From the NCBI RefSeq assembly GCF_009708075.1, contig NZ_WMBT01000005.1, positions 124,001 to 188,000 of the forward strand: a stretch of 64,000 bases of DNA, read 5' to 3'. This DNA is from Paracoccus lichenicola (GTDB taxonomy: Bacteria; Pseudomonadota; Alphaproteobacteria; Rhodobacterales; Rhodobacteraceae). The notes beneath the pieces are model-generated. The model was not told the origin of the DNA, searched no databases, and worked only from the letters and a program-made list of their open reading frames with translations. The position numbers and the translations under genes are program-made. Position 1 is the stretch's first letter; each line of letters opens with the position of its first letter. Below are positions 1 to 8,036 of this stretch, in pieces.

Positions 1-361
1 GCGTCGCGCGGGCGGCGGCCAGACCCGCCGCATGACTTTCCATCACGTCGCGGAAATCCAGGTAATCGTCCTCGACCTCGGGCCGCTGGGCCAGCAGCGC
101 CAGCAGCGGATCGGTGATCGCCGCCCGCCCCAGGGCCGCCACGCGCAACCCCCGGCCCTTTTCGCCCACCAGCAGCCCGCGGTCCTGCAACAGCCTCAAG
201 CCGTCTCGCAGCGTGGGCCTTGAGACGTTCAGCCGCGCGGCAAGATCGCGTTCCGGCAGCAAGCCTTCGCCGGGGGCAAGCGAGCCTTCCAGGATCAGCG
301 TCTCGACATGGCGGGCCACGGCCTCGGCCGCGCGTTCGGGGCGGATGGAGAAATCGGTCAT
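1..361 (-). CDS. GntR-family (FadR/FCD subgroup) transcriptional regulator, C-terminus cut by window edge
   Basis: About 120 N-terminal codons are present, and the gene runs off the left edge. The N-terminus is a winged helix-turn-helix with the typical motif LPERDLAARLNVSRPTLRD. It is followed by a sequence resembling the start of an FCD ligand-binding domain (DYLDFRDVMESHAAGLAA). FCD-type GntR proteins sense small organic acids such as glycolate, lactate or pyruvate and bind palindromes in divergent promoters. This gene is divergent from glcDEF, and a perfect palindrome lies between them, so it is probably the local regulator of glycolate oxidation (a GlcC or LldR type). Which acid it senses cannot be read from the fragment. 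Confidence 0.85.
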   Translation of the reverse strand, partial: MTDFSIRPERAAEAVARHVETLILEGSLAPGEGLLPERDLAARLNVSRPTLRDGLRLLQDRGLLVGEKGRGLRVAALGRAAITDPLLALLAQRPEVEDDYLDFRDVMESHAAGLAAARAT

Positions 362-395
362 GGACGTGCCCTTGTTGTCGCGGCCATCTCATCGC

Positions 396-416
396 AATTG
401 ACAGGCTTGGTCAATT
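396..416. promoter_or_regulatory. Palindromic operator in the GntR-glcD divergent promoter
   Basis: Perfect 7-bp arms AATTGAC and GTCAATT are separated by 7 bases. The left arm contains TTGACA at 398-403, a good -35 hexamer for glcD, so a bound dimer would cover the promoter. The size and symmetry fit operators of the FCD subgroup of GntR regulators. The assignment to the adjacent regulator is inference from position. Confidence 0.65.
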
Positions 417-453
417 TAATTTACCACGGTTGGGGAACAGGGAGGCACGAGAC

Positions 454-1902
454 ATGTCCATCGCCATGCCGGCGCCCGATCCGCGCGTCCTTGCGCAGGC
501 TTCGCAGATCGTGGCGGCGCTGCGCGCGGTGCTGCCTCCGGATGCGGTGATCGACGATCCCCGGGAAACCTGCGCCTATGAATGCGACGCGCTGACCGCC
601 TATCGCTGCCCGCCGCTGGCCGTGGTCCTGCCGCGTTCCACTGAGGAGGTCGCGGCGGTGATGCGCGTCTGCGGCGACATGGGCGTGCCGGTGGTGCCGC
701 GCGGGGCGGGGACATCGCTGGCGGGCGGCGCGCTGCCCACCGCCGATTGCGTGATCCTGGGCACCATGCGCCTTTGCCAGGTGCTGGAGGTGGACACGGA
801 CAACCGTTTCATCCGCGTGCAGACGGGCGTCACCAACCTGTCGGTCAGCGCGGAACTGGAACCGCATGGCTTCTTCTACGCGCCCGACCCGTCCTCGCAA
901 CTGGCCTGCACCATCGCGGGCAATATCGCCATGAACTCGGGCGGGGCGCATTGCCTGAAATACGGCGTCACCACCAACAACCTGCTGGGCGCGACGGTGG
1001 TTCTGACCACGGGCGAGGTCGTCGAACTGGGCGGGCCGGAGATGGGACCGATGGGCCTGGACCTGCTGGGCATCCTGTGCGGGTCCGAGGGCCAGCTTGG
1101 CGTCGTGACCGAGGCCGTCTTGCGCATCCTGCCCCGCCCCGAAGGCGCGCGCCCCGTGCTGATCGGCTTCGATTCGGCGGAAACGGCGGGCGAATGCGTG
1201 GCCCGGATCATCCGCTCGGGCGTTCTGCCGGTCGCCATCGAATACATGGACGAACCCTGCCTGCGCGCGGTCGAGGCCTTCGCCAAGGCGGGCTATCCCG
1301 ACTGCCCCGCCGTCCTGATCGTCGAGGTCGAGGGATCGCGCGCCGAGATCGACGACCAGATCGCCCGAATCCGCGCCATCGCGGACGCGCTGCACCCCGT
1401 CGAGTTCCGCGAAAGCCGCAACGCCGACGAGGCGCTGGCGATCTGGAAGGGCCGCAAGTCGGCCTTCGGCGCGATGGGCCGGCTGGGCGATTACATCTGC
1501 CTGGACGGCACCGTGCCGGTGGGGCAACTGCCCCATACCCTGCGCCGCATCGGCGAGCTGTCGCGCCAGCACGGGTTGGAGGTCGCGAACGTCTTTCACG
1601 CGGGCGACGGCAACATGCACCCGCTGATCCTGTTCGACGCCAACAAGCCGGGCGATCTGGCACGGGCCGAGGCCTTCGGGGCCGACATCCTGCGCCTTTG
1701 CGTCGCCGTCGGCGGCTGCCTGACCGGGGAACATGGCGTGGGCGTCGAAAAGCGCGACCTGATGGGCGACCAGTATGCGCCGGGCGACCTGGCGATCCAG
1801 ATGCAGGTCAAGGACGTGTTCGATCCACAATGGCTGCTGAACCCGGCCAAGGTCTTTCCGCTGGAGGCCAGCGCGGCACACCGGGCGAGGGCCGCCGAAT
1901 GA
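454..1902 (+). CDS. glcD: Glycolate oxidase FAD-binding subunit GlcD
   Basis: 482 aa. FAD-linked subunit of the glycolate oxidase (glycolate dehydrogenase) complex, which oxidises glycolate to glyoxylate and passes electrons to GlcF and the membrane quinone pool. An FAD_binding_4 domain spans roughly residues 40-220, with the flavin-binding stretch PRGAGTSLAGGA and the ASGG-type segment AMNSGGAHCLKYG. The C-terminal FAD-oxidase domain carries VFHAGDGNMHPLILFD and GEHGVGVEKRDLM, as in GlcD and D-lactate dehydrogenases. The ATG at 454 is preferred over upstream starts because family members begin near here and the operator lies just upstream. Its stop overlaps the glcE start. A D-lactate dehydrogenase role is a less likely alternative given glcE and glcF. 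Confidence 0.92.
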   Translation: MSIAMPAPDPRVLAQASQIVAALRAVLPPDAVIDDPRETCAYECDALTAYRCPPLAVVLPRSTEEVAAVMRVCGDMGVPVVPRGAGTSLAGGALPTADCVILGTMRLCQVLEVDTDNRFIRVQTGVTNLSVSAELEPHGFFYAPDPSSQLACTIAGNIAMNSGGAHCLKYGVTTNNLLGATVVLTTGEVVELGGPEMGPMGLDLLGILCGSEGQLGVVTEAVLRILPRPEGARPVLIGFDSAETAGECVARIIRSGVLPVAIEYMDEPCLRAVEAFAKAGYPDCPAVLIVEVEGSRAEIDDQIARIRAIADALHPVEFRESRNADEALAIWKGRKSAFGAMGRLGDYICLDGTVPVGQLPHTLRRIGELSRQHGLEVANVFHAGDGNMHPLILFDANKPGDLARAEAFGADILRLCVAVGGCLTGEHGVGVEKRDLMGDQYAPGDLAIQMQVKDVFDPQWLLNPAKVFPLEASAAHRARAAE

Positions 1903-2993
1903 CCGTCGCTTTGGATCTTGCGCCCACGTCCGAGGCCGAGGTTTCGGAGATCCTGGCCGACTGCCACGCCCGCCGCACCCCCTTGCGCATCGCGGGCGGC
2001 GGCACGCGGATTGAAAATCCGTTTCTCGCGGAAACCCTGTCCCTGTCGCGCCTGTCCGGCGTCGTGACCTATTCCCCGGGCGAGATGACCCTGATCGCCC
2101 GCCCCGGCACCCCCTTGCCCGAAGTCCGACAAATGCTGGCCGCCGAGGGCCAGGCGCTGGCCTTCGAGCCGCCCGACCTGCGCGGCGTCCTGGGCGGCAA
2201 CGGCACGCCCACCCTGGGCGGCGTGGTCGCCGCCAATGCCAGCGGCCCGCGCCGGTTGCTGACGGGCGCCTGCCGCGACCACCTGCTGGGGGTGCGCTTT
2301 GTCGATGGGCGGGGGCGCGTGCTGAAGAACGGCGGGCGGGTGATGAAGAACGTGACCGGCCTTGACCTGTCCAAGCTGCTGGCCGGATCGCATGGCACCC
2401 TGGCCGTCCTGACCGAGGTGGTGCTGAAGACCCTGCCCCTGTCTCCCGCCCGAACCACGCTGGTTTTCCCCGGCGTGACCGAGACCACGGCCTTGCGCAT
2501 CTTCACGGCGGCGCTGTCCACCCCCTTCGAGGTCTCGGGCGCGGCCCATGTCGGCGGCACCGCCTATCTGCGGGTCGAGGGGTTGGAAGGCCAGCTTGCC
2601 TATCGCCGCGACCGGTTGCTGGCGCTGCTGGCCGACTGGCAGCCGCAGGTGATGGAGGGTGCCCCGTGGGACGCCATCCGCGACGTGGCGCATTTCGCGG
2701 GCGGCGGGCCGCTGTGGCGGATCCTGTGCAAGCCGACCGATGCCCCTAGCCTTTGCCAGGGTCTGCGGGCGATGGGCGGGGACTGCTCGCTGGATTGGGG
2801 CGGCGGGCTGATCTGGTATCGCGGCCCCGGCAACCCGCGCGGCCTTGCCCCCCATGCCACGCTGGTCCGCCGCGACGGCGCGACCGGCCCGGCCTTCCCG
2901 CCGCTGACTGGGGCCGTCGCGCGCCTGCACGACGGGCTGCGGCGGACGTTTGATCCGGCGGGCATCCTCAACCCCGGCCTGATGGACGCGTAA
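1899..2993 (+). CDS. glcE: Glycolate oxidase subunit GlcE
   Basis: 364 aa. Second FAD-binding subunit of glycolate oxidase; it is shorter than GlcD, as is normal. The N-terminal FAD_binding_4 fold includes RIAGGGTRIENP and TLGGVVAANASGPRRLLTGACRD. The C-terminus ends with the family-typical segment FDPAGILNPGLM. The ATG overlaps the glcD stop in an ATGA arrangement, which implies translational coupling, and glcF follows after one base. The three genes form a single operon. Confidence 0.9.
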   Translation: MTVALDLAPTSEAEVSEILADCHARRTPLRIAGGGTRIENPFLAETLSLSRLSGVVTYSPGEMTLIARPGTPLPEVRQMLAAEGQALAFEPPDLRGVLGGNGTPTLGGVVAANASGPRRLLTGACRDHLLGVRFVDGRGRVLKNGGRVMKNVTGLDLSKLLAGSHGTLAVLTEVVLKTLPLSPARTTLVFPGVTETTALRIFTAALSTPFEVSGAAHVGGTAYLRVEGLEGQLAYRRDRLLALLADWQPQVMEGAPWDAIRDVAHFAGGGPLWRILCKPTDAPSLCQGLRAMGGDCSLDWGGGLIWYRGPGNPRGLAPHATLVRRDGATGPAFPPLTGAVARLHDGLRRTFDPAGILNPGLMDA

Positions 2994-2994
2994 G

Positions 2995-4290
2995 ATGCAA
3001 ACCACCTTCACCGCCGAACAGCTTGCCGACCCGCTGACCGCCCGTTCCAACGAGATCCTGCGCACCTGCGTCCATTGCGGCTTCTGCACGGCCACCTGCC
3101 CGACCTACAAGGTTCTGGGCGACGAGTTGGACAGCCCGCGCGGGCGCATCTACCTCATCAAGGACATGCTGGAAAACGCCCGGGTGCCGGATCCCAAGAC
3201 CGTCCAGCATATCGACCGCTGCCTGTCGTGTTTGTCCTGCATGACTACCTGCCCTTCGGGCGTGCATTACATGCATCTGGTCGATCACGCGCGCGAATAC
3301 ATCGAAACCCATTATCGTCGGCCCCTGCCCGACCGCGTTCTGCGCTGGCTCCTGGCGAAGATCCTGCCCTATCCCGGCCGTTTCCGGCTGGCGCTGCGGG
3401 GGGCCAAGCTGGGCCGCCCCCTGCGCCGCCTGATGCCCGACCCGCGGCTGCGGGCCATGCTCGACATGGCCCCGCGCAGCGTCCCGCCCCCCAGCCTCAA
3501 CGACCGCCCGCAGGTCTTTCCGGCCCAGGGACCGCGCCGCAAGCGGGTGGCGCTGCTGACGGGCTGCGCGCAGCGGGCGCTGAACACCGACATCAACGAC
3601 GCCACGGTCCGCCTGCTGCGCCGCCACGGTTGCGACGTGGTGATCCCGCGCGGCATGGGCTGCTGCGGCGCGCTGACCCATCACATGGGCCGCACGGGCG
3701 AAAGCCACGCCTTCGCCGCGGCCAACATCCGCGCCGTGATGGCCGAGGTGAACGGCGACGGCCTGGACGCCCTGGTCATCAACACCTCGGGCTGCGGGAC
3801 GACCGTCAAGGACTACGGTCCCATGTTCGCGGGCGGCCCGCTGGAAGCCGACGCCGCCCGCGTGGCGCGCCTGGCCAAGGACATCACCGAGGTCATGGCC
3901 GACCTGGGCCTGACGGATGCGACCCACGCCCCGCCCTTGCGCGTCGGCTATCACGCCGCCTGTTCCTTGCAGCACGGCCAAGGGATCAAGGCCGCGCCCA
4001 AGGAGTTGCTGGCGGATGCGGGCTTCACCGTGCTGGAACCCAGGGACAGCCATATCTGCTGCGGATCGGCCGGCACCTATAACCTCATGCAGCCCGCCAT
4101 CAGCGCCGAACTGAAGGCCCGCAAGGTGGCGACGCTGGAGGCCACCAAGCCCCAGGTCATCAGCGCCGGGAACATTGGCTGCATGATGCAGATCGGATCG
4201 GGCACCGGCGTTCCCGTCGTCCACACGGCCGAACTGCTGGACTGGGCCACCGGCGGGCCAAGGCCCAAGGCGCTGCACGGCCTAGCGTAA
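2995..4290 (+). CDS. glcF: Glycolate oxidase iron-sulfur subunit GlcF
   Basis: 431 aa. Electron-transfer subunit of glycolate oxidase. Two 4Fe-4S ferredoxin motifs are near the N-terminus: CVHCGFCTATCPTYK (about residue 23) and CLSCLSCMTTCPSG (about residue 77). Two CCG domains follow, with GCCGALTHHMGR and HICCGSAGTYNLMQP, as in heterodisulfide reductase-type subunits. There are no obvious membrane helices, so association with the membrane is probably peripheral. Last gene of the glcDEF operon; no clear terminator follows. Confidence 0.92.
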   Translation: MQTTFTAEQLADPLTARSNEILRTCVHCGFCTATCPTYKVLGDELDSPRGRIYLIKDMLENARVPDPKTVQHIDRCLSCLSCMTTCPSGVHYMHLVDHAREYIETHYRRPLPDRVLRWLLAKILPYPGRFRLALRGAKLGRPLRRLMPDPRLRAMLDMAPRSVPPPSLNDRPQVFPAQGPRRKRVALLTGCAQRALNTDINDATVRLLRRHGCDVVIPRGMGCCGALTHHMGRTGESHAFAAANIRAVMAEVNGDGLDALVINTSGCGTTVKDYGPMFAGGPLEADAARVARLAKDITEVMADLGLTDATHAPPLRVGYHAACSLQHGQGIKAAPKELLADAGFTVLEPRDSHICCGSAGTYNLMQPAISAELKARKVATLEATKPQVISAGNIGCMMQIGSGTGVPVVHTAELLDWATGGPRPKALHGLA

Positions 4291-4388
4291 GGGCAGGCGT
4301 CTGGCGCTTGGCGGCACCGTGTGGCATGACGCGGCGCGCGGCATCCCGGCCGCCCGGCCCCGGCCATTCCCGCCCGAAGGAAACCCCG

Positions 4389-6089
4389 ATGCTGCGGCAG
4401 TTCTTTTCCCATTACCGCCCCTTCATGGGCCTGTTCTGGCTGGATTTCGGCTGCGCGGTCCTGTCGGGCCTGCTGGAGCTGGCCTTTCCCCTGGCCGTCA
4501 CCGCCTTCATCGACCACCTGCTGCCGCAGGGCGACTGGACCCTGACGGTCGCCGCCGCCATCGGGCTGCTGGTCCTGTATGCGATCAACGCGGGGCTGCT
4601 GACGGTGGTGATCTATTGGGGCCACAAGCTGGGCATCAACATCGAGACGGAAATGCGCGCCCGCGCCTTCGACCACCTGACGCGGCTGTCCTGGCGCTGG
4701 TACGACCGCGCCCGCACCGGCAAGCTGACAGCCCGCGTGACCCGCGATCTGGAGGAGATCGGAGAGGTCGCCCATCACGGCCCCGAGGACGCCTTCATCG
4801 CCATCATGACCTTTGTCGGCGCCTTCGCGCTGATGTTCTGGGTGAACCCCCAGCTTGCGGTGATCGTGGCGCTGATCGTGCCCGCGATGCTGGCCCTGGT
4901 GATCGTCTATGGCGGGCGGATGACCCAGACCTGGCGCGCGATCTATGCCCGCGTGGGCGATTTCAACGTCCGGCTGGAGGAAACGCTGGGCGGCGTCCGG
5001 GTGGTCCAGGCCTTCGGCAACGAGGCGCACGAGAACCACCTGTTCGCCGCCGACAACGCCCGTTACCGCCAGGCCAAACTGGACGCCTATCGCGTGATGG
5101 CCGCGTCCAGCGCCCTGCAATACATGGGCCTGCGGCTGGTGCAGGTGATCGTGATGGTGGTCGGCGCGGGCTATGTGCTGGGGGGCGAGCTGACCACCGG
5201 CGGCTTCGTGGGATTCCTGCTGCTGGTGGGCGTCTTTTATCGCCCGCTGGAAAAGATCGCCGCCGTGATCGAAACCTATCCGCGCGGCATCGCAGGCTTC
5301 CGCCGCTATCAGGAGTTGCTCGCGACCGAGCCGGAAATCGCCGACGCCCCGGATGCCGTCGAGGCCCCGGCCCTGCGCGGCGACATCCGGTTCGAGGACG
5401 TGGGATTCGCCTATGACGAGGGGCGCACCATCCTGGACGGGATCGACCTGGAGGTGCGCGCGGGCGAAACCGTGGCCTTTGTCGGCCCCTCGGGCGCGGG
5501 CAAGACCACGCTGCTGGCGCTGCTGCCGCGGTTTTACGAACCGACGCGGGGCCGGATCACCGTGGACGGGCTGGCGCTGCCCGCGATGCGGCTGAACAGC
5601 CTGCGCCGGCAGATCGGGCTTGTGTCGCAGGACGTGTTCCTGTTCGGCGGCACCCTGCGCGAGAACATCGCCTATGGCCGCCTGGGCGCGAGCGACGACG
5701 AGATCCGCCAGGCCGCCGCGCAGGCGCAGCTGACCCAGATGATCGAAAGCCTGCCCGACGGGCTGGACACCATCGTCGGCGAACGGGGCGTGATGCTGTC
5801 GGGCGGGCAGAAGCAGCGTGTGGCGATCGCGCGGGCCTTCCTGAAGAACCCCCCGATCCTGATCCTGGACGAGGCGACAAGCGCATTGGACAGCCAGACG
5901 GAACGCGAGATCCAGGCGGCGCTGGACGCGCTGGCCGTGGGGCGCACCACGCTGGTGATCGCGCACCGGCTGGGCACCATCCGCAACGCGGACCGGATCG
6001 TGGTCATGCAGGCGGGCCGGATTGCCGAGGTGGGCAGCCACGCCGACCTGATCGCCCGGGGCGGCATCTACGCCCGGCTGGCGGCCTAA
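4389..6089 (+). CDS. ABC transporter, exporter-type half-transporter (membrane domain fused to ATPase)
   Basis: 566 aa. An N-terminal six-helix exporter-type membrane domain (roughly residues 1-310) is fused to an ATPase domain. The Walker A is GPSGAGKTT, the Q-loop LVSQDVFLFGG, the signature LSGGQKQRV, Walker B ILILDEATSALD and the H-loop IAHRL, all intact. The ATG at 4389 is chosen for the AAGGA ribosome site six bases upstream; longer starts lack one. It probably works as a homodimer. Its 3' end overlaps that of the siderophore-interacting reductase by 4 bp, and it sits beside a siderophore-uptake locus. Some exporter-fold transporters (IrtAB, YbtPQ) import siderophores, so a siderophore role is possible, but the substrate is unknown. 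Confidence 0.88.
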   Translation: MLRQFFSHYRPFMGLFWLDFGCAVLSGLLELAFPLAVTAFIDHLLPQGDWTLTVAAAIGLLVLYAINAGLLTVVIYWGHKLGINIETEMRARAFDHLTRLSWRWYDRARTGKLTARVTRDLEEIGEVAHHGPEDAFIAIMTFVGAFALMFWVNPQLAVIVALIVPAMLALVIVYGGRMTQTWRAIYARVGDFNVRLEETLGGVRVVQAFGNEAHENHLFAADNARYRQAKLDAYRVMAASSALQYMGLRLVQVIVMVVGAGYVLGGELTTGGFVGFLLLVGVFYRPLEKIAAVIETYPRGIAGFRRYQELLATEPEIADAPDAVEAPALRGDIRFEDVGFAYDEGRTILDGIDLEVRAGETVAFVGPSGAGKTTLLALLPRFYEPTRGRITVDGLALPAMRLNSLRRQIGLVSQDVFLFGGTLRENIAYGRLGASDDEIRQAAAQAQLTQMIESLPDGLDTIVGERGVMLSGGQKQRVAIARAFLKNPPILILDEATSALDSQTEREIQAALDALAVGRTTLVIAHRLGTIRNADRIVVMQAGRIAEVGSHADLIARGGIYARLAA

Positions 6090-7057
6090 CCCCAATAGGC
6101 GGCGGCCATGAAATCCTTGCGGTCGATGCCGCGCGCGATCAGGTGCTGGCGCGCCTGACGGGCCTGCCCTGCCTCGGCCGCGAACCAGACGAAGCTTCCC
6201 TGGCCCAGGTCGGCCCCGGCCAGGGCCGCCAGCAGGTCGTCGCAGCGGGTCACGCGCGGATCGGCGGCCAGCGGTCCCAGGTCGGGAAAGCCCGCACGGA
6301 CATGGGCCGAAACCTCGCCCCTTGCCAGATCCAGCATCCGGGCGATGGCGGGCAGCGCGGTTTCGTCCCCGAACAGGTGCAGCCGGTCCGCCTCGGGGCA
6401 CCAGCCGCCGCCGGGACCGATGATGGCGACCTCGGCCCCTTCCGGCCCGGACAGCGCCCAATCGCAGGTCGGGCTGCCCGCATGGCGGAAGATGTCGAAG
6501 TCCAGCCAGTCGTCCCCCTGCGCCGCCACCGTATAGACCGGCCGGTGCAGCGCATCCGCCCCGCCCGGCCATTCCGTCCGCCCCGAGGCGCCGGTCCGGG
6601 GCCAGACCGCCGGTCGCCCCGCCGGGGGCAGCAGCAGGCGGAAATGCAGGCTGCCGGCTCCGAAGCGCGCCGCATCCGGCCCGGCCAGCCGCACCCGGAT
6701 GAAGCCCGGCGACCGCTGCGTCACCGACCGCACGCGCATCGGCGACAGGCCCGGCGCCAACGCGCCCGCATCGACGCGGTCCCAGGCGACCTCCAGCCCG
6801 GCCTCGGCGAACAGTTCGGTGGCGCTGTCCTGAAGATTGCCGATCAGCCGCGCCTCGGGGGCCGACAGTTCGATGCGCACCTCGTCGCCCCCCGGCACCA
6901 GGCGCAGTTCGCAGCCCCAGACGAACAGGCTCAGCGCCTCGGGCGATTCCACCAGCGGCACCTCCCACGCGGCGGCGCGGGCCTTGAGCGCCGCCGCAGC
7001 CGCGCCCGAGGCGCGCGGGATGGTGCCGAAATTGCGGTGGCTGCGCAGGTGCGACAT
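6086..7057 (-). CDS. Siderophore-interacting protein (flavin-dependent ferric-siderophore reductase)
   Basis: 323 aa. SIP/ViuB-like family. These cytosolic FAD proteins reduce Fe(III)-siderophores to release iron after import. The FAD_binding_9 domain occupies about residues 80-210 (SPGFIRVRLAGPD; PVYTVAAQGDDWLDFDIFRH, where family members have the RxYT flavin motif), followed by a SIP NAD(P)H domain (LFGDETALPAIARML). About 75 extra N-terminal residues resemble a DUF2218-like segment (SPEALSLFVWGCELRLVPGG; ELSAPEARLIGNLQDSATELF). The gene is divergent from the AraC regulator and its upstream region holds an inverted repeat, which suggests iron- or siderophore-responsive control. Confidence 0.87.
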   Translation of the reverse strand: MSHLRSHRNFGTIPRASGAAAAALKARAAAWEVPLVESPEALSLFVWGCELRLVPGGDEVRIELSAPEARLIGNLQDSATELFAEAGLEVAWDRVDAGALAPGLSPMRVRSVTQRSPGFIRVRLAGPDAARFGAGSLHFRLLLPPAGRPAVWPRTGASGRTEWPGGADALHRPVYTVAAQGDDWLDFDIFRHAGSPTCDWALSGPEGAEVAIIGPGGGWCPEADRLHLFGDETALPAIARMLDLARGEVSAHVRAGFPDLGPLAADPRVTRCDDLLAALAGADLGQGSFVWFAAEAGQARQARQHLIARGIDRKDFMAAAYWG

Positions 7058-7091
7058 GACACGGGCCTTTCCATGATCGGGGTTTTCTTAT

Positions 7092-7107
7092 ACTGAACAA
7101 ATTCAGT
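7092..7107. promoter_or_regulatory. Inverted repeat in the SIP-AraC divergent promoter
   Basis: ACTGAA, four bases, TTCAGT: perfect 6-bp arms in an AT-rich 76-bp intergenic region between the siderophore reductase and the AraC regulator. It is a plausible binding site for an iron regulator or the adjacent AraC protein; it matches no consensus I can name with certainty. Confidence 0.4.
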
Positions 7108-7133
7108 CAACAATACGGAAACCGTCCACGCCC

Positions 7134-8027
7134 ATGAGCTATCTGCACAGGATGACCTGCCGGACCGAGGGCATCCGGGCGACCGTGCCGGTCCGCTGGC
7201 GGGGCCTCGACGGCATGGTAGGCGTCTTCTGGCAGGCCGAGGGGCAGGCGGGCGCCCGGGGCTATTACCTGTCGCCCGATCCGCGCATCGTGTTCTTCCT
7301 GGACGACGTGTCGTCCCATATCCTGATGTCGAACCGCGACAACGCCATGGCGGGCCACGGCAGGCCGATGATGCGCGCGCTGTATGTCCCGGCGGGCGTG
7401 CCGCTATGGTCGCGCTTTACCGGGGCGCACCGGTTTTCGCATCTCGACCTGCATGTCCACCGCGACCGGCTGCTGCGATTGCTGTCTCCGTCGCTGGGCG
7501 CGTCCGACGCGCTGTCCGTGCTGCGCCGCCCCGTCGAGGTCCAGGATGTTCCCGCCCTGGCGGCCTTGGCCGGGCTGCTGGTGGACGAGGTGACGCGGCC
7601 CGCGCGCCATCCGGTCTTTGCCGAAAGCCTGGCGGGCAGCATCGCGACCGGGCTTCTGGACATCCCCGCCCAAGGCCGGGACCGCGCCTCGGGCGGGCTG
7701 ACGCCCGCGCAGATGCGCAGGCTGACGGCGGCGCTGACGGCCCGGCCCGACCGGCGCATGACCGTGGCCGAGATGGCCGCGACGGTCGGGTTGTCGGAAA
7801 GCTGGTTCGCGGCGGTCTTCAAGCAGACGACCGGCCACACGCCCCTGCAATGGCAACGGGGCCAGCGGATCGCCCAGGCCCAACGCCTGCTGGCGGAAAC
7901 CGGCCTGACCCTGGCCGAAGTCGCGGCCCGCCTGGGCTTTTCGGACCAGGCGCACCTGACGCGCGCCTTCCGGCAGGTCGCGGGCGAAACACCCGCCGCG
8001 TGGCGGCGGATGCGGATGGCGGGGTGA
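7134..8027 (+). CDS. AraC-family transcriptional regulator
   Basis: 297 aa. The C-terminal ~100 residues are a double helix-turn-helix AraC DNA-binding domain (MTVAEMAATVGLSESWFAAV; LAEVAARLGFSDQAHLTRAF). The N-terminal ~180 residues are a ligand/dimerisation domain of uncertain specificity. It stands between the siderophore reductase (divergent) and the TonB receptor (convergent, 9 bases between stops). AraC proteins in such places (PchR, YbtA, AlcR) activate siderophore uptake genes when the ferric siderophore is present, and that is the likely role here by context. Confidence 0.9.
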   Translation: MSYLHRMTCRTEGIRATVPVRWRGLDGMVGVFWQAEGQAGARGYYLSPDPRIVFFLDDVSSHILMSNRDNAMAGHGRPMMRALYVPAGVPLWSRFTGAHRFSHLDLHVHRDRLLRLLSPSLGASDALSVLRRPVEVQDVPALAALAGLLVDEVTRPARHPVFAESLAGSIATGLLDIPAQGRDRASGGLTPAQMRRLTAALTARPDRRMTVAEMAATVGLSESWFAAVFKQTTGHTPLQWQRGQRIAQAQRLLAETGLTLAEVAARLGFSDQAHLTRAFRQVAGETPAAWRRMRMAG

Positions 8028-8036
8028 CGCGCGCCT

